DNA of 64,000 bases from contig NC_079489.1 in the NCBI RefSeq assembly GCF_020520425.1, positions 94,716,810 through 94,780,809 on the forward strand, in the 5' to 3' direction. Under the pieces are notes generated by a model that did not search any database, was not told where the DNA came from, and saw nothing but the letters and a program-made list of their open reading frames with translations. Origin of the DNA: Spinacia oleracea. Its lineage: Eukaryota > Streptophyta > Magnoliopsida > Caryophyllales > Amaranthaceae. This document shows positions 46,299 to 57,861 of this stretch, in pieces (the stretch's first letter is position 1; each line of letters opens with the position of its first letter). Position numbers and translations under genes: made by a program.

Positions 46299-46818
46299 TT
46301 GCAGGAAAAGCCAGGGGATAGTACTCAAGCTGCCAAGACTCAAGAGGATAGTCTCCCGACTCCAGATCTTTGTAGGCTAAATGTGTTTGAAGTTGTATTA
46401 GTAGGAAGTGTGTTTAAGAGTGTGTTTAGAAGCTATGTTTAGGAAGTGTGTTTAGTGCAAGTGAAAAGGCTTTGAACTTTGCTTCACTTGGTTCCAACCT
46501 TGTACTATGAATTAGCTTTGATGGAGGCTTTAAAGCCAAATAAAAGTTATTGTGTTAAATTCCGCTTGAACATGCTTTACATTTCATTTGCAAATTTGGA
46601 ATAAGAACAACAACAACTATTTGAATTTTGAATTGATTTTTGGATGCCCTTAATTGAGGAAACTTTGAATTTTTTTGTATTAAAGTGGTCGGGCCTCGGA
46701 ATGAGGTTGCCTACGTGTCCCATGAAGGAATCAGGCCGAACATAGTTCTAACATACAGAACTTTTCGAATTTGAATTTTGAATTTTGGTTTTAGAACTTA
46801 GACATAGAACTTCTTGAG
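46299..46818. other. 3' region of the DUF7745-like gene and end of Tat pol
   Basis: Contains aataaaagtt at about 46541, a possible poly(A) signal for the antisense gene. Antisense gene and pol converge here. No further ORF. Confidence 0.5.
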
Positions 46819-49435
46819 CTAATCCAGGTTTGTCAAAGAACGGAACTCGGTCCCATCGACATCTGTTAATTTGACTGCTCCCCCGGAGAGGATTTTCTTG
46901 ACAATGTATGGCCCGGCCCAGTTGGGTTTGAATTTTCCCCTTGGATCCATGAAAATCTTGCGAAGGGCTTTCAGGACAAGCTCGCCTTCCTTGATGTTTC
47001 GGGTTCTGACCCTCTTGTTGAAATGTCTGGCCACTCGCCCCTGATAGACTTGTACACGGTGAGCGGCTTGAAGCCGACGCTCATCGACCATGACTAGCTC
47101 GTCATACCTTGCTTGTACCCAAGCAACTTTTGGGATTTTTCTTTCGAGGACTATCCTGAGAGAAGGTATCTCTAGCTTAATATGTTGTACTACTTCCATT
47201 CCATAGACCAATGAAAATGGGGTTGCACCAGTTGACGTGCGGATTGAATTTCGATACCCCCACAATGCAAAGTGTAAATTTTGGGGCCAGTCTTTGTAAT
47301 TGGTTGTCATTTTCATGATGATGGTTTTGACATTCTTGTTTGCTGCTTCAACTGCCCCAATAGTTTGCGGGCGATAAAGCGAAGAACGGTGATGGTCAAT
47401 TTTGTAATCGGTGAATAGATCTTCACACTCTCTTTGGAAATGGGTTCCCTGGTCACTAATGAACTCGTGAGGAACACCGTATATGCATATGATGTTCTCT
47501 TGTATGAACTGGGCCACTTGCTTGGAACCCAACACTTTGAATGACCTGGATTTGACCCACTTGGTGAAATAATCGATTGCGACCAGTATGAACTCATGAC
47601 CCCCGGTGCCTGTTGGAGTGACTTTGCCAATGACGTCGATACCCCAAGCTGAGAATGGCCATGGTGAAGATTGAAAATATAGCAAGGATGGGGGAATGTG
47701 CTTCAGGTTCGCATAATTTTGACAGATAGGACATTTCATGACGATCAAGTAGCAATCCCGTTCGAGGATGGTCCAGTAATACCGAGCCCTGATGACTTAG
47801 AGGGCCAACATCTTCCCATTCATGTGAGTACCACAGACCCTGGCATGCACGGTTTCCATAACTCTTTGTGCTTCATGCTTGTCAAAACATCGGAGATTGG
47901 GGACGTTAGAGGACCTCTTGTTTAGAACGCCGCCTTCTAGGACGTAGTTGGCCGACTGTAGGCGTAAAGCCCTTTGACTTTTGCTTTAAAAATGCGATGG
48001 ATACTCAGAGTTTTGTAGGTACCTTTGGATGTCGGTAAACCAAGGCTCGTCATTGTCAGGCTCGACATCATCAATAGCATGGACATATGCTGCTTCTTGA
48101 CGCGTTTCAAATATAAGGGGCATTTCAGCCATGCCATTTGGAATGTTGATCATTGATGCTAGTTTTTCCAGTGCGTCAGCGAACTGATTCTCCTCTTTTG
48201 GGAGGTATGTATAGCGAAGCTCCTCTACTTCCTCAGATAGCTTCTCGAGATAGGGCTGGTATGGGGCTAAGCTTTCGCTTCTGACTTTCCATTTGCCGGA
48301 AATCTGATTGATGATTAGGGAGGAATCCCCGTATACTCGAAGTTTCAGGAAGCCTAATGCTAAGGCGACTTCCAGGCCCATAATGTATGCTTCATATTCA
48401 GTCGCATTGTTTGTAACATTGAATTGTAACTTTGCTGATATGGGAATGTGAGTGTCGTCCGAGCTACTTGGATTACCCCGACACCACATCCGTTTTGATT
48501 TGAAGCACCGTCAAAGTGCAACGACCAACTGTCATCGCTTGTCATTAGAATTTGCTCATCGGATAGATCGTAATCCTCCTCTTCTGCCTTGATGGGACAG
48601 TCGGCTAGGAAGTCTGAAACTGCTGAACCCTTGATAGACTTTTGAGGAATGTACTTGAGATCGAATTCTTCTAGCATAACCAACCATCTGGATAACCTTC
48701 CGTTGAGAGCCGACTTTTCGAATAGGTACTTGAGAGGATCTGCTTTGCAAATTACGTACACTGTGTGGGAGAGCATGTAATGCCGGAGTTTCGTTGTGGC
48801 CCAAACCAAGGCGATATTGAGTCTTTCAAGTTGAGTATATCTGGTTTCGTACTCGAGTAACTTCTTACTTATATAGTACACGACATTTTCTTTGCCATCG
48901 ATCTCTTGGGCGAGCATGGCCCGTACTGCTGAGTCAGTTGTTGTGAGGTAAAGCCTGAGGGGAGCCCGCGGTATTGCTGGCTTCAACACTGGTGGATTTG
49001 AAAGATAGTCCTTGATAGTGTCAAATGCATGTTCACAGTCTTTGTTCCATGCCTTGGGCTCACTCTTGCGGAGTTTTCGGAATACTGGCTCACAAATCAT
49101 GGTGAGTTTCGAGATGAATCTGCAGATGAATACTGGCTCACAAATCATGGCGGTTTCATGTTTATAATGGCCTTGATCTTTGAAGGATTATCCTCGATGC
49201 TCCGAGAACTAATGATGTACCCGAGTAACTTGCCCGACGTTACCCCGAATGCACACTTTTGAGGAATCAGCCTCATATTGTATTGTCTGAGCCTACTGAA
49301 GATTTTTCGAAGTACTGTTGTATGCTAATATCGCTCTTTGGATTTGACGATCATGTCGTTAACATATACCTCGATTTCTCTGTGAATCATGTCGCTCACA
49401 ATGGATGTGGTTGTTCTTTGATATGTAGCCCCCGC
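46819..49435 (-). pseudogene. Ty3/gypsy Tat-type pol remnant: reverse transcriptase, RNase H, extra RNase H, integrase
   Basis: Minus-strand order from 49435: RT with ATYQRTTTSIV, IEVYVNDMIVKS (YVDD changed to YVND), NMRLIPQKCAFGVTSGKLLG; classical RNase H with VLKPAIPRAPLRLYLTTTDS and YISKKLLEYETRY; a second RNase H-like domain with NVTNNATEYEAYIMGLEVAL and LRVYGDSSLIINQISGKW; then integrase with a zinc finger ending VMKCPICQNYANL and a core WGIDVIGKVTP, FISDQGTHFQ, GAVEAANKNVK. The extra RNase H after the classical one is the hallmark of the Tat clade. Stops and frameshifts occur throughout, with a 52-bp tandem duplication at about 49079-49151. The RT N-terminus is cut by the LTR at 49436. 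Confidence 0.88.
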
Positions 49436-49662
49436 TGAAGGAAATAATGCCCTTGGTCCAAGTATGCTTTTAATGATAAGTCTAATAAATGCGGTTCAGT
49501 ATTAATTGACAAGTTAATAATTCAGTCAGATCAAGTGAGCTGAATGCCTAGCTAGAGGCCGCTTCAGTTCAAGTGGAATTATATTAATGATATTAATCCA
49601 CAGCTTACTCTTGACTAAACCCGTAGGGTCACACAAACAGTACGTAAACGGATCAAGTATTT
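49436..49662 (+). repeat. Start of a third copia A-family LTR (left part)
   Basis: TGAAGGAAATAATGCCCTTG and on match the reverse complement of 14371 downwards. It is inserted into the Tat RT and continues at 63567 after the CACTA element. Plus-strand orientation. It is either the 5' LTR of another copia element or a solo LTR. Confidence 0.92.
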
Positions 49663-49675
49663 CACTAGAGGAAAA

Positions 49676-50050
49676 AACCGCAAGTGCGGGCTCATTTTAA
49701 GGGGTTTAGTGCGGGCTTTTACATGTGCAGCACATGGCCTGCCCGCACTTGATGTTTCTCAAGTGCTGCCAAAATATTGGCAGCACTTGATATTTCAAGT
49801 GCTGCCAATTTGGAAAATGAGCCCGCACTTGACATATTTTGTGCTGCCAATTTTAGAATATGAGCCCGCACTTGATATATTTGGTGCTGCCAATTTTGAA
49901 AATGAGCCCGCACTTGACATATTTGGTGCTGCCAATATTTAAAATGAGCCCGCACTTGACATATTTGGTGCTGCCAAATTTAAAAATGTGCCCGCACTTG
50001 ACATACAAATGGGCAGCACAAGCATAAAAATGAGCCGCACTTGATCTAGA
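49676..50050. repeat. Left subterminal repeats of CACTA 2
   Basis: Six or so copies of gagcccgcacttgacata and of ttggtgctgccaat at a spacing of about 40-45 bp. These are the likely binding sites for a TNPA-like protein. Confidence 0.88.
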
Positions 50051-50479
50051 TTTGTTGTATAACCGATTTCCCTGCTACATATTACAATTGGACCAGGCCA
50101 CTAATTAACCTCCATACATCATATAAAAAGTATCCAATTATATAGATAATTAAATTAAATAGTATATAATTGTAAATATAAAAGTAGATTACATTACAAT
50201 CATTTGAAAAACTAGCTAGCATCCATAATTTAAGATTCAATACAAGAAAATATAAAAAACAATCACTGGTAATGAAGTTTGCCAACGTTTCTCGAACTTC
50301 ATCTATCTCCTCAAAGGTGAAAGGCTGCTCCCTCGGATTATTGAATACCTTAAAAAGATCGACCATCAAAAAATATATATACACTTTAGTTATATTATAA
50401 ATATTGAATCGTACAATAAATTAAGACTTAATTTGTTCATAACAAAGAAATAATGAATCGTATAATAATAAAATTGGTT
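50051..50479. other. AT-rich interval with one exon-like stretch
   Basis: Minus strand 50270-50375 reads FKVFNNPREQPFTFEEIDEV followed by RETLANFITS and a possible donor near 50268. I do not recognise it. The rest is AT-rich. Confidence 0.35.
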
Positions 50480-52070
50480 AATTTCGGTCCCAACTTTCAT
50501 CTAATAAACATAAATAAATATTTTAAAGTCCTTCCATGTTTAATAAATTTAGTTTTATGTTTCAAAGACTCATTCTCACCATTGTGGTGAACTTATGCAC
50601 ATTTAAGCTTCGTTAGTTCATTATCCGTCACGTTTTGACTAAAATGGCTAATTTCGGTCCCAACTTTCAACTAATGAACTTAAATGAGTATTTTAAAGTC
50701 TTTCCATGTTTAATACACTTTGTTTTATGTTTCAAAGTCTCATTCTCACCATTTTGGTGAACTTATGCACATTTAAGCTTCATTAGTTCATTATCGGTCA
50801 CGTTTTGACTAAAATGGCTAATTTTGGTCCCAACTTTCAACTAATGAACTTAAATGAGTATTTTAAATTCTTTCCATGTTAAATACACTTAGTTTTATGT
50901 TTCAAAGACTTATTCTCACCATTTTGGTGAAATTATGCACATTTAAGCTTCGTTAGTTCATTACCGGTCACGTTTTGACTAAAATGGCTAATTTCGGTCC
51001 CAACTTTCAAATAATGAACTTAAATGAGTATTTTAAAGTATTTACATGTTTAATACACTTAGTTTTATGTTTCAAAGACTCATTCTCACCATTTTGGTGA
51101 ACTTATGCACATTTAAGCTTCGTTAGTTCATTATCGGTCACGTTTTGACTAAAATGGCCAATTTCGGTCCCAACTTTCAACTAATGAACTTAAATGAGTA
51201 TTTTAAAGTCTTTCCATGTTTAATACACTTAGTTTTATGTTTAAAAGACTTATTCTCACCATTTTGGTGAAGCTATGCACATTTAAGCTTCGTTATTTCA
51301 TTATCGGTCACGTTTTGACTAAAATGACTAATTTCGGTCCTAACTTTCAACTAATGAACTTAAATAATAATTTTAAAGTTTTTCCATGTTTAATACACTT
51401 TGTTTTATGTTTCAAAGACTCATTCTCACCATTTTGGTGAACTTATGCAAATTTAAGCTTCGTTAGTTCATTATCGGTCACGTTTTGACTAAAATGGCTA
51501 ATTTTGGTCCCAACTTTCAACTAATGAACTTAAATGAGTATTTTAAATTCTTTCCATGTTAAATACACTTAGTTTATGTTTCAAAGACTTATTCTCACCA
51601 TTTTGGTGAAATTATGCACATTTAAGCTTCGTTAGTTCATTACCGGTCACGTTTTGACTAAAATGGCTAATTTCGGTCCCAACTTTCAAATAATGAACTT
51701 AAATGAGTATTTTAAAGTATTTACATGTTTAATACACTTAGTTTTATGTTTCAAAGACTCATTCTCACCATTTTGGTGAACTTATGCACATTTAAGCTTC
51801 GTTAGTTCATTATCGGTCACGTTTTGACTAAAATGGCCAATTTCGGTCCTAACTTTCAACTAATGAACTTAAATGAGTATTTTAAATTCTTTCCATGTTT
51901 AATACACTTAGTTTTATGTTTGAAAGACTCATTCTCAACATTTTGGTGATGTTATGCACATTTAAGCTTCGTTAAGTTCATTATCGGTCACGTTTTGACT
52001 AATATGGTTAATTTCGGTCCTAACTTTCAACTAATGAACTTAAATGAGTATTTTAAAGTATTTCCATGGA
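50480..52070. repeat. 170-bp tandem satellite, about nine copies
   Basis: Units begin aatttcggtcc at 50480, 50650, 50820, 50990, 51160, 51330, 51500, 51669, 51839 and 52010. Steps are 170 except 169 and 171 near the end. Each holds caccattttggtga, cacatttaagcttcgtta and cacgttttgactaaaatgg. Units at 50820 and 51500 are identical apart from one deleted base, and units at 50990 and 51669 look identical, so there is a 680-bp higher-order step. The final copy is truncated at about 52070. Confidence 0.95.
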
Positions 52071-52462
52071 TAAGGCTTTTCCTTATTCTTTAAGTTGCCA
52101 TACCCAAGATTCCTTTTAATTCTCTCCCTTTTTCTTCTTCCATTTGACATTTGAATCTGAGAACCAAGTTCTAGATCAAGATAGGTGATATGCGTATGGA
52201 TTATACAAGTTTATTTCTCATTTACGCCCACCTAGGATAGGAACTGTGGCCCATCTATTTATTTTTAATCTGAACTAACTACTCTGGGCTTGCAAATGTT
52301 TTGTTTCCAATTTGTGTTTTGCAGAAAACCATTGTAGCTCCTTGAGTACCACCCATGGCTATATAATATTATAATACGGTATGCTTGCAGCCTATCAATC
52401 GCAATAACAATTTCATCAAACCGACCCCACATAAAAAGTTAAGCAAATGCAAGAAGACTCAC
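52071..52462. other. Interval between satellite and captured carrier exons
   Basis: No ORF or known motif seen. Probably intron or 3' sequence of the captured gene; it lacks the later carrier exons. Confidence 0.4.
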
Positions 52463-52939
52463 TGCCAACTTGTAACCTAGCCGAAGTTGTTCATAGAGGC
52501 AGAACTGTATGGCGTCAAACGGCAAATCTCGAAGCAGAAACGATCGGTAACCCTGCAATGTGCAGATAAGAAAAGTATATCTTAAAACTGCATCCAAAGT
52601 ATAATAATATACTTGGTATTGAACTTTCTAGTACAAGAACAATAAACACGGGAAAGACTTCAATGCATTTATAGAGAGGGAAAGAAAACATTAAGTACCA
52701 CATATAGACAGACCTTTAAATCCTTCCTTAGCAACAATTAGACGCACAACATCAGGAGCTGAAACAAATTGTCCTGTTTGCATCCTCTGCTTAACAAGCT
52801 GCAACACATTACCATTAATATATTATAATTAGTACAAATCAGCAATACAGAACATTATACTTCCGCAACAAATGAGGATAATTACTTCAGTAGGAACACG
52901 AATTAGAGATGCATCCATTCCACCAACGGCACCTGCAGT
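52463..52939 (-). pseudogene. Captured exons of an S-adenosylmethionine carrier (mitochondrial carrier family)
   Basis: Three minus-strand exons in gene order with splice borders. Exon 52886-52939 reads TAGAVGGMDASLIRVPTE. Exon about 52700-52798 reads LVKQRMQTGQFVSAPDVVRL and then IVAKEGFKG. Exon 52463-52552 reads SFLLRDLPFDAIQFCLYEQL and then RLGYKLA. This is the middle of the plant SAM carrier (SAMC), spanning the second carrier repeat. The N-terminal and C-terminal exons and the other carrier signature repeats are missing. The exon 2/3 join has a 2-base insertion that alters the border. The family imports SAM into plastids and mitochondria; this fragment cannot. The functional parent gene should lie elsewhere in the genome. 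Confidence 0.82.
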
Positions 52940-53747
52940 CTGCACAAATTTGACAAAACAGAGAAAGCATATAATTATAAGGCAAGGGAGAAAACCCAGG
53001 TTAAACATACAACACGAATGGGGCAAGGAATTATCCCAAACCTCCTGTGATATGCACTTATGCAAGAAGGAAGTGTATGTGCAACTAACAAAATTTACCA
53101 GAGAGTTAGTTACTGCCTTTTGTAATAAGGGGAGGGAGGATATTATCTCATTTGTCGGATACCGGGAAGCAAGGGAAGGGTGAGCATGACGTAATATATA
53201 GCTAGAGATTGGGAGGGAAAGGCTTATGCTGAATATAGATAGAGAAATATTAGGAGATTATGAACTCGAAGTGTGAGTAGGTTGTAAAACTGGTTAGATA
53301 ACACTGATCTGCAAATACAATCTAAAGTTCCCCTGCTTACTTCATTTCATGTTGATGTTGCTTATGAATTGCTTATTTTACCCCTTATTTTTGTTATCTG
53401 ATTCAAATCAGCTAAGAAACATCTGGATTCTTAGCAATTTGCAATTGAGCATAATTATTGAGTGATTTTCATCCTCCCTTTGGTAAAAGAATAAAAAACA
53501 GTACGTAATAAAAAGCTTCCAAGTTACTGTTTTTATGAGGTAAAAAAAAATCTTCTCAACTTTAAACATTAAGGGAAACACTCAAGACTTATATACCCAC
53601 AATCATTCCCTGCCAAAGGAACATGATAGTAAATTGCATGAAAATGTTGGAACTGGATATAGTTTCACGAAGAGTGGCAGTGGCAATATAGTCAAATCAA
53701 TATTCATGGAAATCAATGCAGCTTAAGTGATGAACTTAGTTAACTAA
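52940..53747. other. Intron-like sequence of the captured carrier gene
   Basis: AT-rich, no domain. Open frames such as 52872-53183 are not gene-like. Confidence 0.4.
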
Positions 53748-54634
53748 GGCTCTGTTTGGCAAACACTTTCAGTCACCTTAAATGATTAGGTGCTATTAGT
53801 ATAAGTCATCTTATATGATTAGAAGTGTTTGGTAGGGAGCTGAAATAGAATTTAAGGTGGGATAAGGGACTGAAATCCAGACGTTATTGGAAGTAACGTC
53901 TGTAGATCAGGAGCTGAAATTTTTCTTTTCCTTCAAACCAAAACCCAGGAAAATTGACTAATCAAATAAAAATAATAAAAAATTCCCAGAATCAATATTA
54001 AGAGCTTATATTACAGCAAAACTTGCAAATTTGATATATACCAAAATCCTAGAATTTAATCCAAACAGAACTTTATATAAACCATTGATTTCGAATCTAC
54101 AGTGTTTTTTATTTCAAAAATAAACTAGAAGAAGATAAGAAGAAAGTAGAAGGATAGGGAAGATAGGCTGCAAGTACAGGGTAGAGGTCTAGAAGATTTC
54201 ATTCGGTTGAGGAGTTGGTGAGAAATAGGGAAGATAAAAATCTTGGGGTTGGGCTATTGGTTTGTATTTGTTTTACAGGAAAAAGGTTAGGCTATTGGTT
54301 TTTATACCAGTATTGTTTTTTTTAATGGAATACTCGTATAAATTTTAGTTACAAATAAATAAATTAAATTAGGAGTTAATTGAGATTGTGTATTTTATTT
54401 GTAACTATTCATGACACATAAATATTTAGATATGGTAATGTCGGTATTATATAGAAAATTAATTAAACAATTACTTAAAATTTCAGGTACTTATAAAACT
54501 AGTTTTACCAAACAGCTGATGCAAATCAGTATCTTATTATTTTCAGGACCTTATTAATTTCAGGTGCTAACTTATCAATTTCAGTTACCTTATCAGTTTC
54601 AGCTCAATTTCAGCTAATGTTACCAAACAGAGCC
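53748..54634. mobile_element. Tourist-like (PIF/Harbinger) element, 887 bp
   Basis: Inverted ends GGCTCTGTTTGGCAAAC and its partner GTTACCAAACAGAGCC, flanked by TAA duplications (53745-53747, 54635-54637). No transposase; the interior repeats words such as ttcagctcaatttcagct near the right end. Confidence 0.8.
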
Positions 54635-54917
54635 TAACTTAACAAGCCAGAGTGTATGCAGGACTTTGTTAACTAAAAATCTGTAGGACGGGTATGGAAC
54701 TATAGTCTATAGATTAAGCACAAAATATCAAAATATACAACACAATATTTATTTAGTAAGCGACCTGAATAGCAACAGACTTAGAGCTATCTAATGTTGG
54801 TGACTACTGTATGTAGGACATAACAAGGCAAAATTTACGCTTCCACGTTCTTATTTCAATTGCTGCTTAATTCATTTGTTCAGTTTGTGGAACAAATTGG
54901 TGCCAATAAACTGTGAT

Positions 54918-55259
54918 CGAAAATGATAAAGGTCGCAACATGCGACCTTTAAGCCGTGTTACAATGATGACATGGCATTCCTATGTGTCATTATTTAAAT
55001 TGGAAACTAAAATAGTTTACTCATATAACCTATTATACATGTTTCATAAAAAGGTAGGAAAATCTTAATATTCTAATTTGTTTCCTTTTTTATATCGACT
55101 AACTTATTTACATATTTTCATAGTAAAAATATTGCATTGATAGTAAAAATATTCTGATGACGCATAGGCTACGTGGCGCCTATATGTACCAATTAAACTG
55201 CGACACGTAAGATTGCGACAACTAAATGTTGTCGCAACTTGCGACCTTTATCATCATCC
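54918..55259. mobile_element. Mutator-like MITE, 342 bp
   Basis: Flanked by the 9-bp duplication AACTGTGAT (54909-54917, 55260-55268), the Mutator size. Imperfect inverted ends share ATGATAAAGGTCGCAA; each end also holds an internal ggtcgca-tgcgacc palindrome. Confidence 0.8.
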
Positions 55260-57789
55260 AACTGTGATATTGCAGTAATCGTGAATATAACTGTAGACAA
55301 TATGGCGTAGTAATAACAAAAAGGGGTGAAAACAAAAGTTGGCAAAATACAATTCAGTGAAAATAATCAAAGAAAAACAGATAGTTACCTGGAAGACAAC
55401 CTGATGCTCCAAACTACAAAAATCAACAACATATAATTGGGAAGTCCGGGTACCACAACTTTCACGATCTTTAATCTTCTCCATTACTTTAAATGTAAGC
55501 CGATCTAGCCAATCAACGCATTAAGAGTTTATCTCTCTATCTGCAAATACCCGGTGAAAATTTTAATCTTCTTGCACATTTCTTTTTCACCTTCGAAGAG
55601 CAGAAAGGAACTCTGCAAAACAATAAAATATGAAAGGAATCATATCACTCATTTTCTCAAAAAACATACACTCATCCACTCTTAACAGTTTATTCGACTT
55701 GAAAGAAATTTACCACAATTAGAAGCAAGACAAATCATTAATCTTAAAAAATGGAACAAGATTAAATGAATTCCACTTACTAAAGCTGCTTAAAGTCTTG
55801 CTTCCCTAGGACACACATTGTCGTATGTTATAACCTTACAAAGAATGTCAACTTAAGAGAAGTCAGGTAATATTTTTGTGAACATACAATTTACAGGACA
55901 ATGAGGTTAAGACAATGTAACATAAGTCATGAATACAAAATTAGACAAATAAGCAAGCATTTCAAAGGGAAAAGAAAACAACAATACATACATACATACA
56001 TTAAGATCACTTCTGGGTTTTGGAAAGTTAGCCTTCAAGTTATGCGAGAGAAATAGTACTCGAGGCCTTACGCCCTTACCATCTACCATACTGCAATCAG
56101 TTAGGGAAGAGATATCAGGATGATGAACTGGCATTAGTTCCGCGAAGAAGGGCTTGCTGGAAAAAAACCCAGGCTTGAAAGGTATTGTTTCAGGCTTAGC
56201 AGTGAAGTTGCAATGAACGGCTTGAGGATAAAACTCCAGAAACAATAGTAATTTGTTTTCTAACCAAGCAAGCAATAGAGTTAAATAACCAGTCCAATCA
56301 ATTCAAAGTTATGCGTATTGCATTTTAAATTTCAACTTTGAAATACCTAATTGTCTGATCCTACTACAAAGCCCGCAAAATAATGTTGTCATGATTCTAT
56401 CTACCGAAACTCTAGCTGCAACATGAACAGAATTACGTATGGACAATCTTTACAGAGACAGAATCATACCTTCAGAAAACTTGAAGAACAAGTAAAATTC
56501 AAACGTCAAATTACTTTCTCTAAATTAGACCACTGAACATTTCACAACAGCAGATAACCCAAACGTACACTTCTTACCCAAAATAAATAACTGTCATTCA
56601 AAGAATCAAATAACATGGAGTTAGTTCCGCGAAAAAGAGCTTGCTAGAAAAATCCCTAGGCTTGAAAGGTGTTGTTTCAGGCTTAGCAGTGAAGTTGCAA
56701 TGAGCTGCTTGATTGTGTTCGTGATTAGAATGGGTCATGTCAACATAATTCTCAAACTTAAGAGTATGCGTTCAGACATTCTTTTCCAGCACATTCATCA
56801 AATTCAGACATTCTTTTCAACACATTATGATTATTTTCAAAGGAATTAAGATAGTGTACTGCAATTACACATACATTAGTCTTGGTTAATTACGCAGAAT
56901 ACGTAGCCTTAAGAGTCAGAGGACTCTCTTCACACCTGAGCCAATAACAGTTGTTACGCCCTGGGTAGAAAATACTGGGCGCAGACATAAATAGGAAGTG
57001 ATAGGGATCAGACTCCCTTGTAATCCACAACACACACTAATGAGATGGAGATATGGAAAGAAAAGTTAAATGGACAAAGCAAAGTAAATATCAAAGTACA
57101 TGTTACAAAAGCTGAAATAGTAAATTTTGTAATTTGATGATTGAATTTGGTTCCATAAATATCAACGACATTCAAATCGAACCAACCTTAAAAAAAATTA
57201 CAGTTAAAATTGGCGAAAGATATATTTCAAGGGTAACCCTAAATGCCAAATTCCACTTAACAAATCCATTAGACTAATCAGAGTTTCTATTGTGTATTAT
57301 TTTGTGTTAATCTCTTGCAACATTGAAGTGACTACAAATGTCAAATACAAACCATCATTATAATGTAACGGTCAATGTTGGAGAATGGAGAATCAAGAAC
57401 AATGGGACACAAGTGCACAACACCATAACCAGTTCCAGCAATACCGAATACATTATTGACACTTTTGCATTGTATCAAAATGTATCCCATCATTCTACCA
57501 CCATAATCATAACAGGTTAACAGGTTTACCTTCTCAATTTCATAGTTTCATGAGCAGCCTTAGTGAAAATGTGCAATACAATGAATTTGTCAACTATATG
57601 TAGAAAACCACAGCAGAATATACAAACACATCTAAATTTCATAAATTTTAGGCTGGAAACAAAAATTGGATACAACAATTGTAGTTCTAACTTAGTCAAT
57701 ATCACCACATAAATCTTATGATGCAAAAATAATCACGTTTTAGGAGAAAATTACTTGAAAAAACAAATTAAATTCAACAAATGGACAAT
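55260..57789 (-). other. Intron/exon-like captured host sequence, genes not identified
   Basis: Minus-strand exon-like pieces: about 55387-55520, reading WLDRLTFKVMEKIKDRESCG and then LYVVDFCSLEHQVVFQ before a clean donor (gtaactat); 55545-55615, reading FLLFEGEKEMCKKIK; 55995-56240, reading CNFTAKPETIPFKPGFFSSK and then GKGVRPRVLFLSHNLKANF before a GTATG donor. A diverged copy of the last exon's start lies at 56621-56712. I do not recognise these proteins. The segments between are AT-rich and intron-like. Confidence 0.45.
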
Positions 57790-57861
57790 TAAAATTTGAG
57801 AAATTCTCTCATGGTGTGGTGCACGTTAAGGTTGCTTTGCTAACGTACGCCACCCTTTTTA

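Noticed and set aside
49676-50050. Evenly spaced repeats resembling a CRISPR array
   Set aside because: Plant nuclear context; repeats vary in length and orientation and match those at the other CACTA end. They are subterminal repeats.
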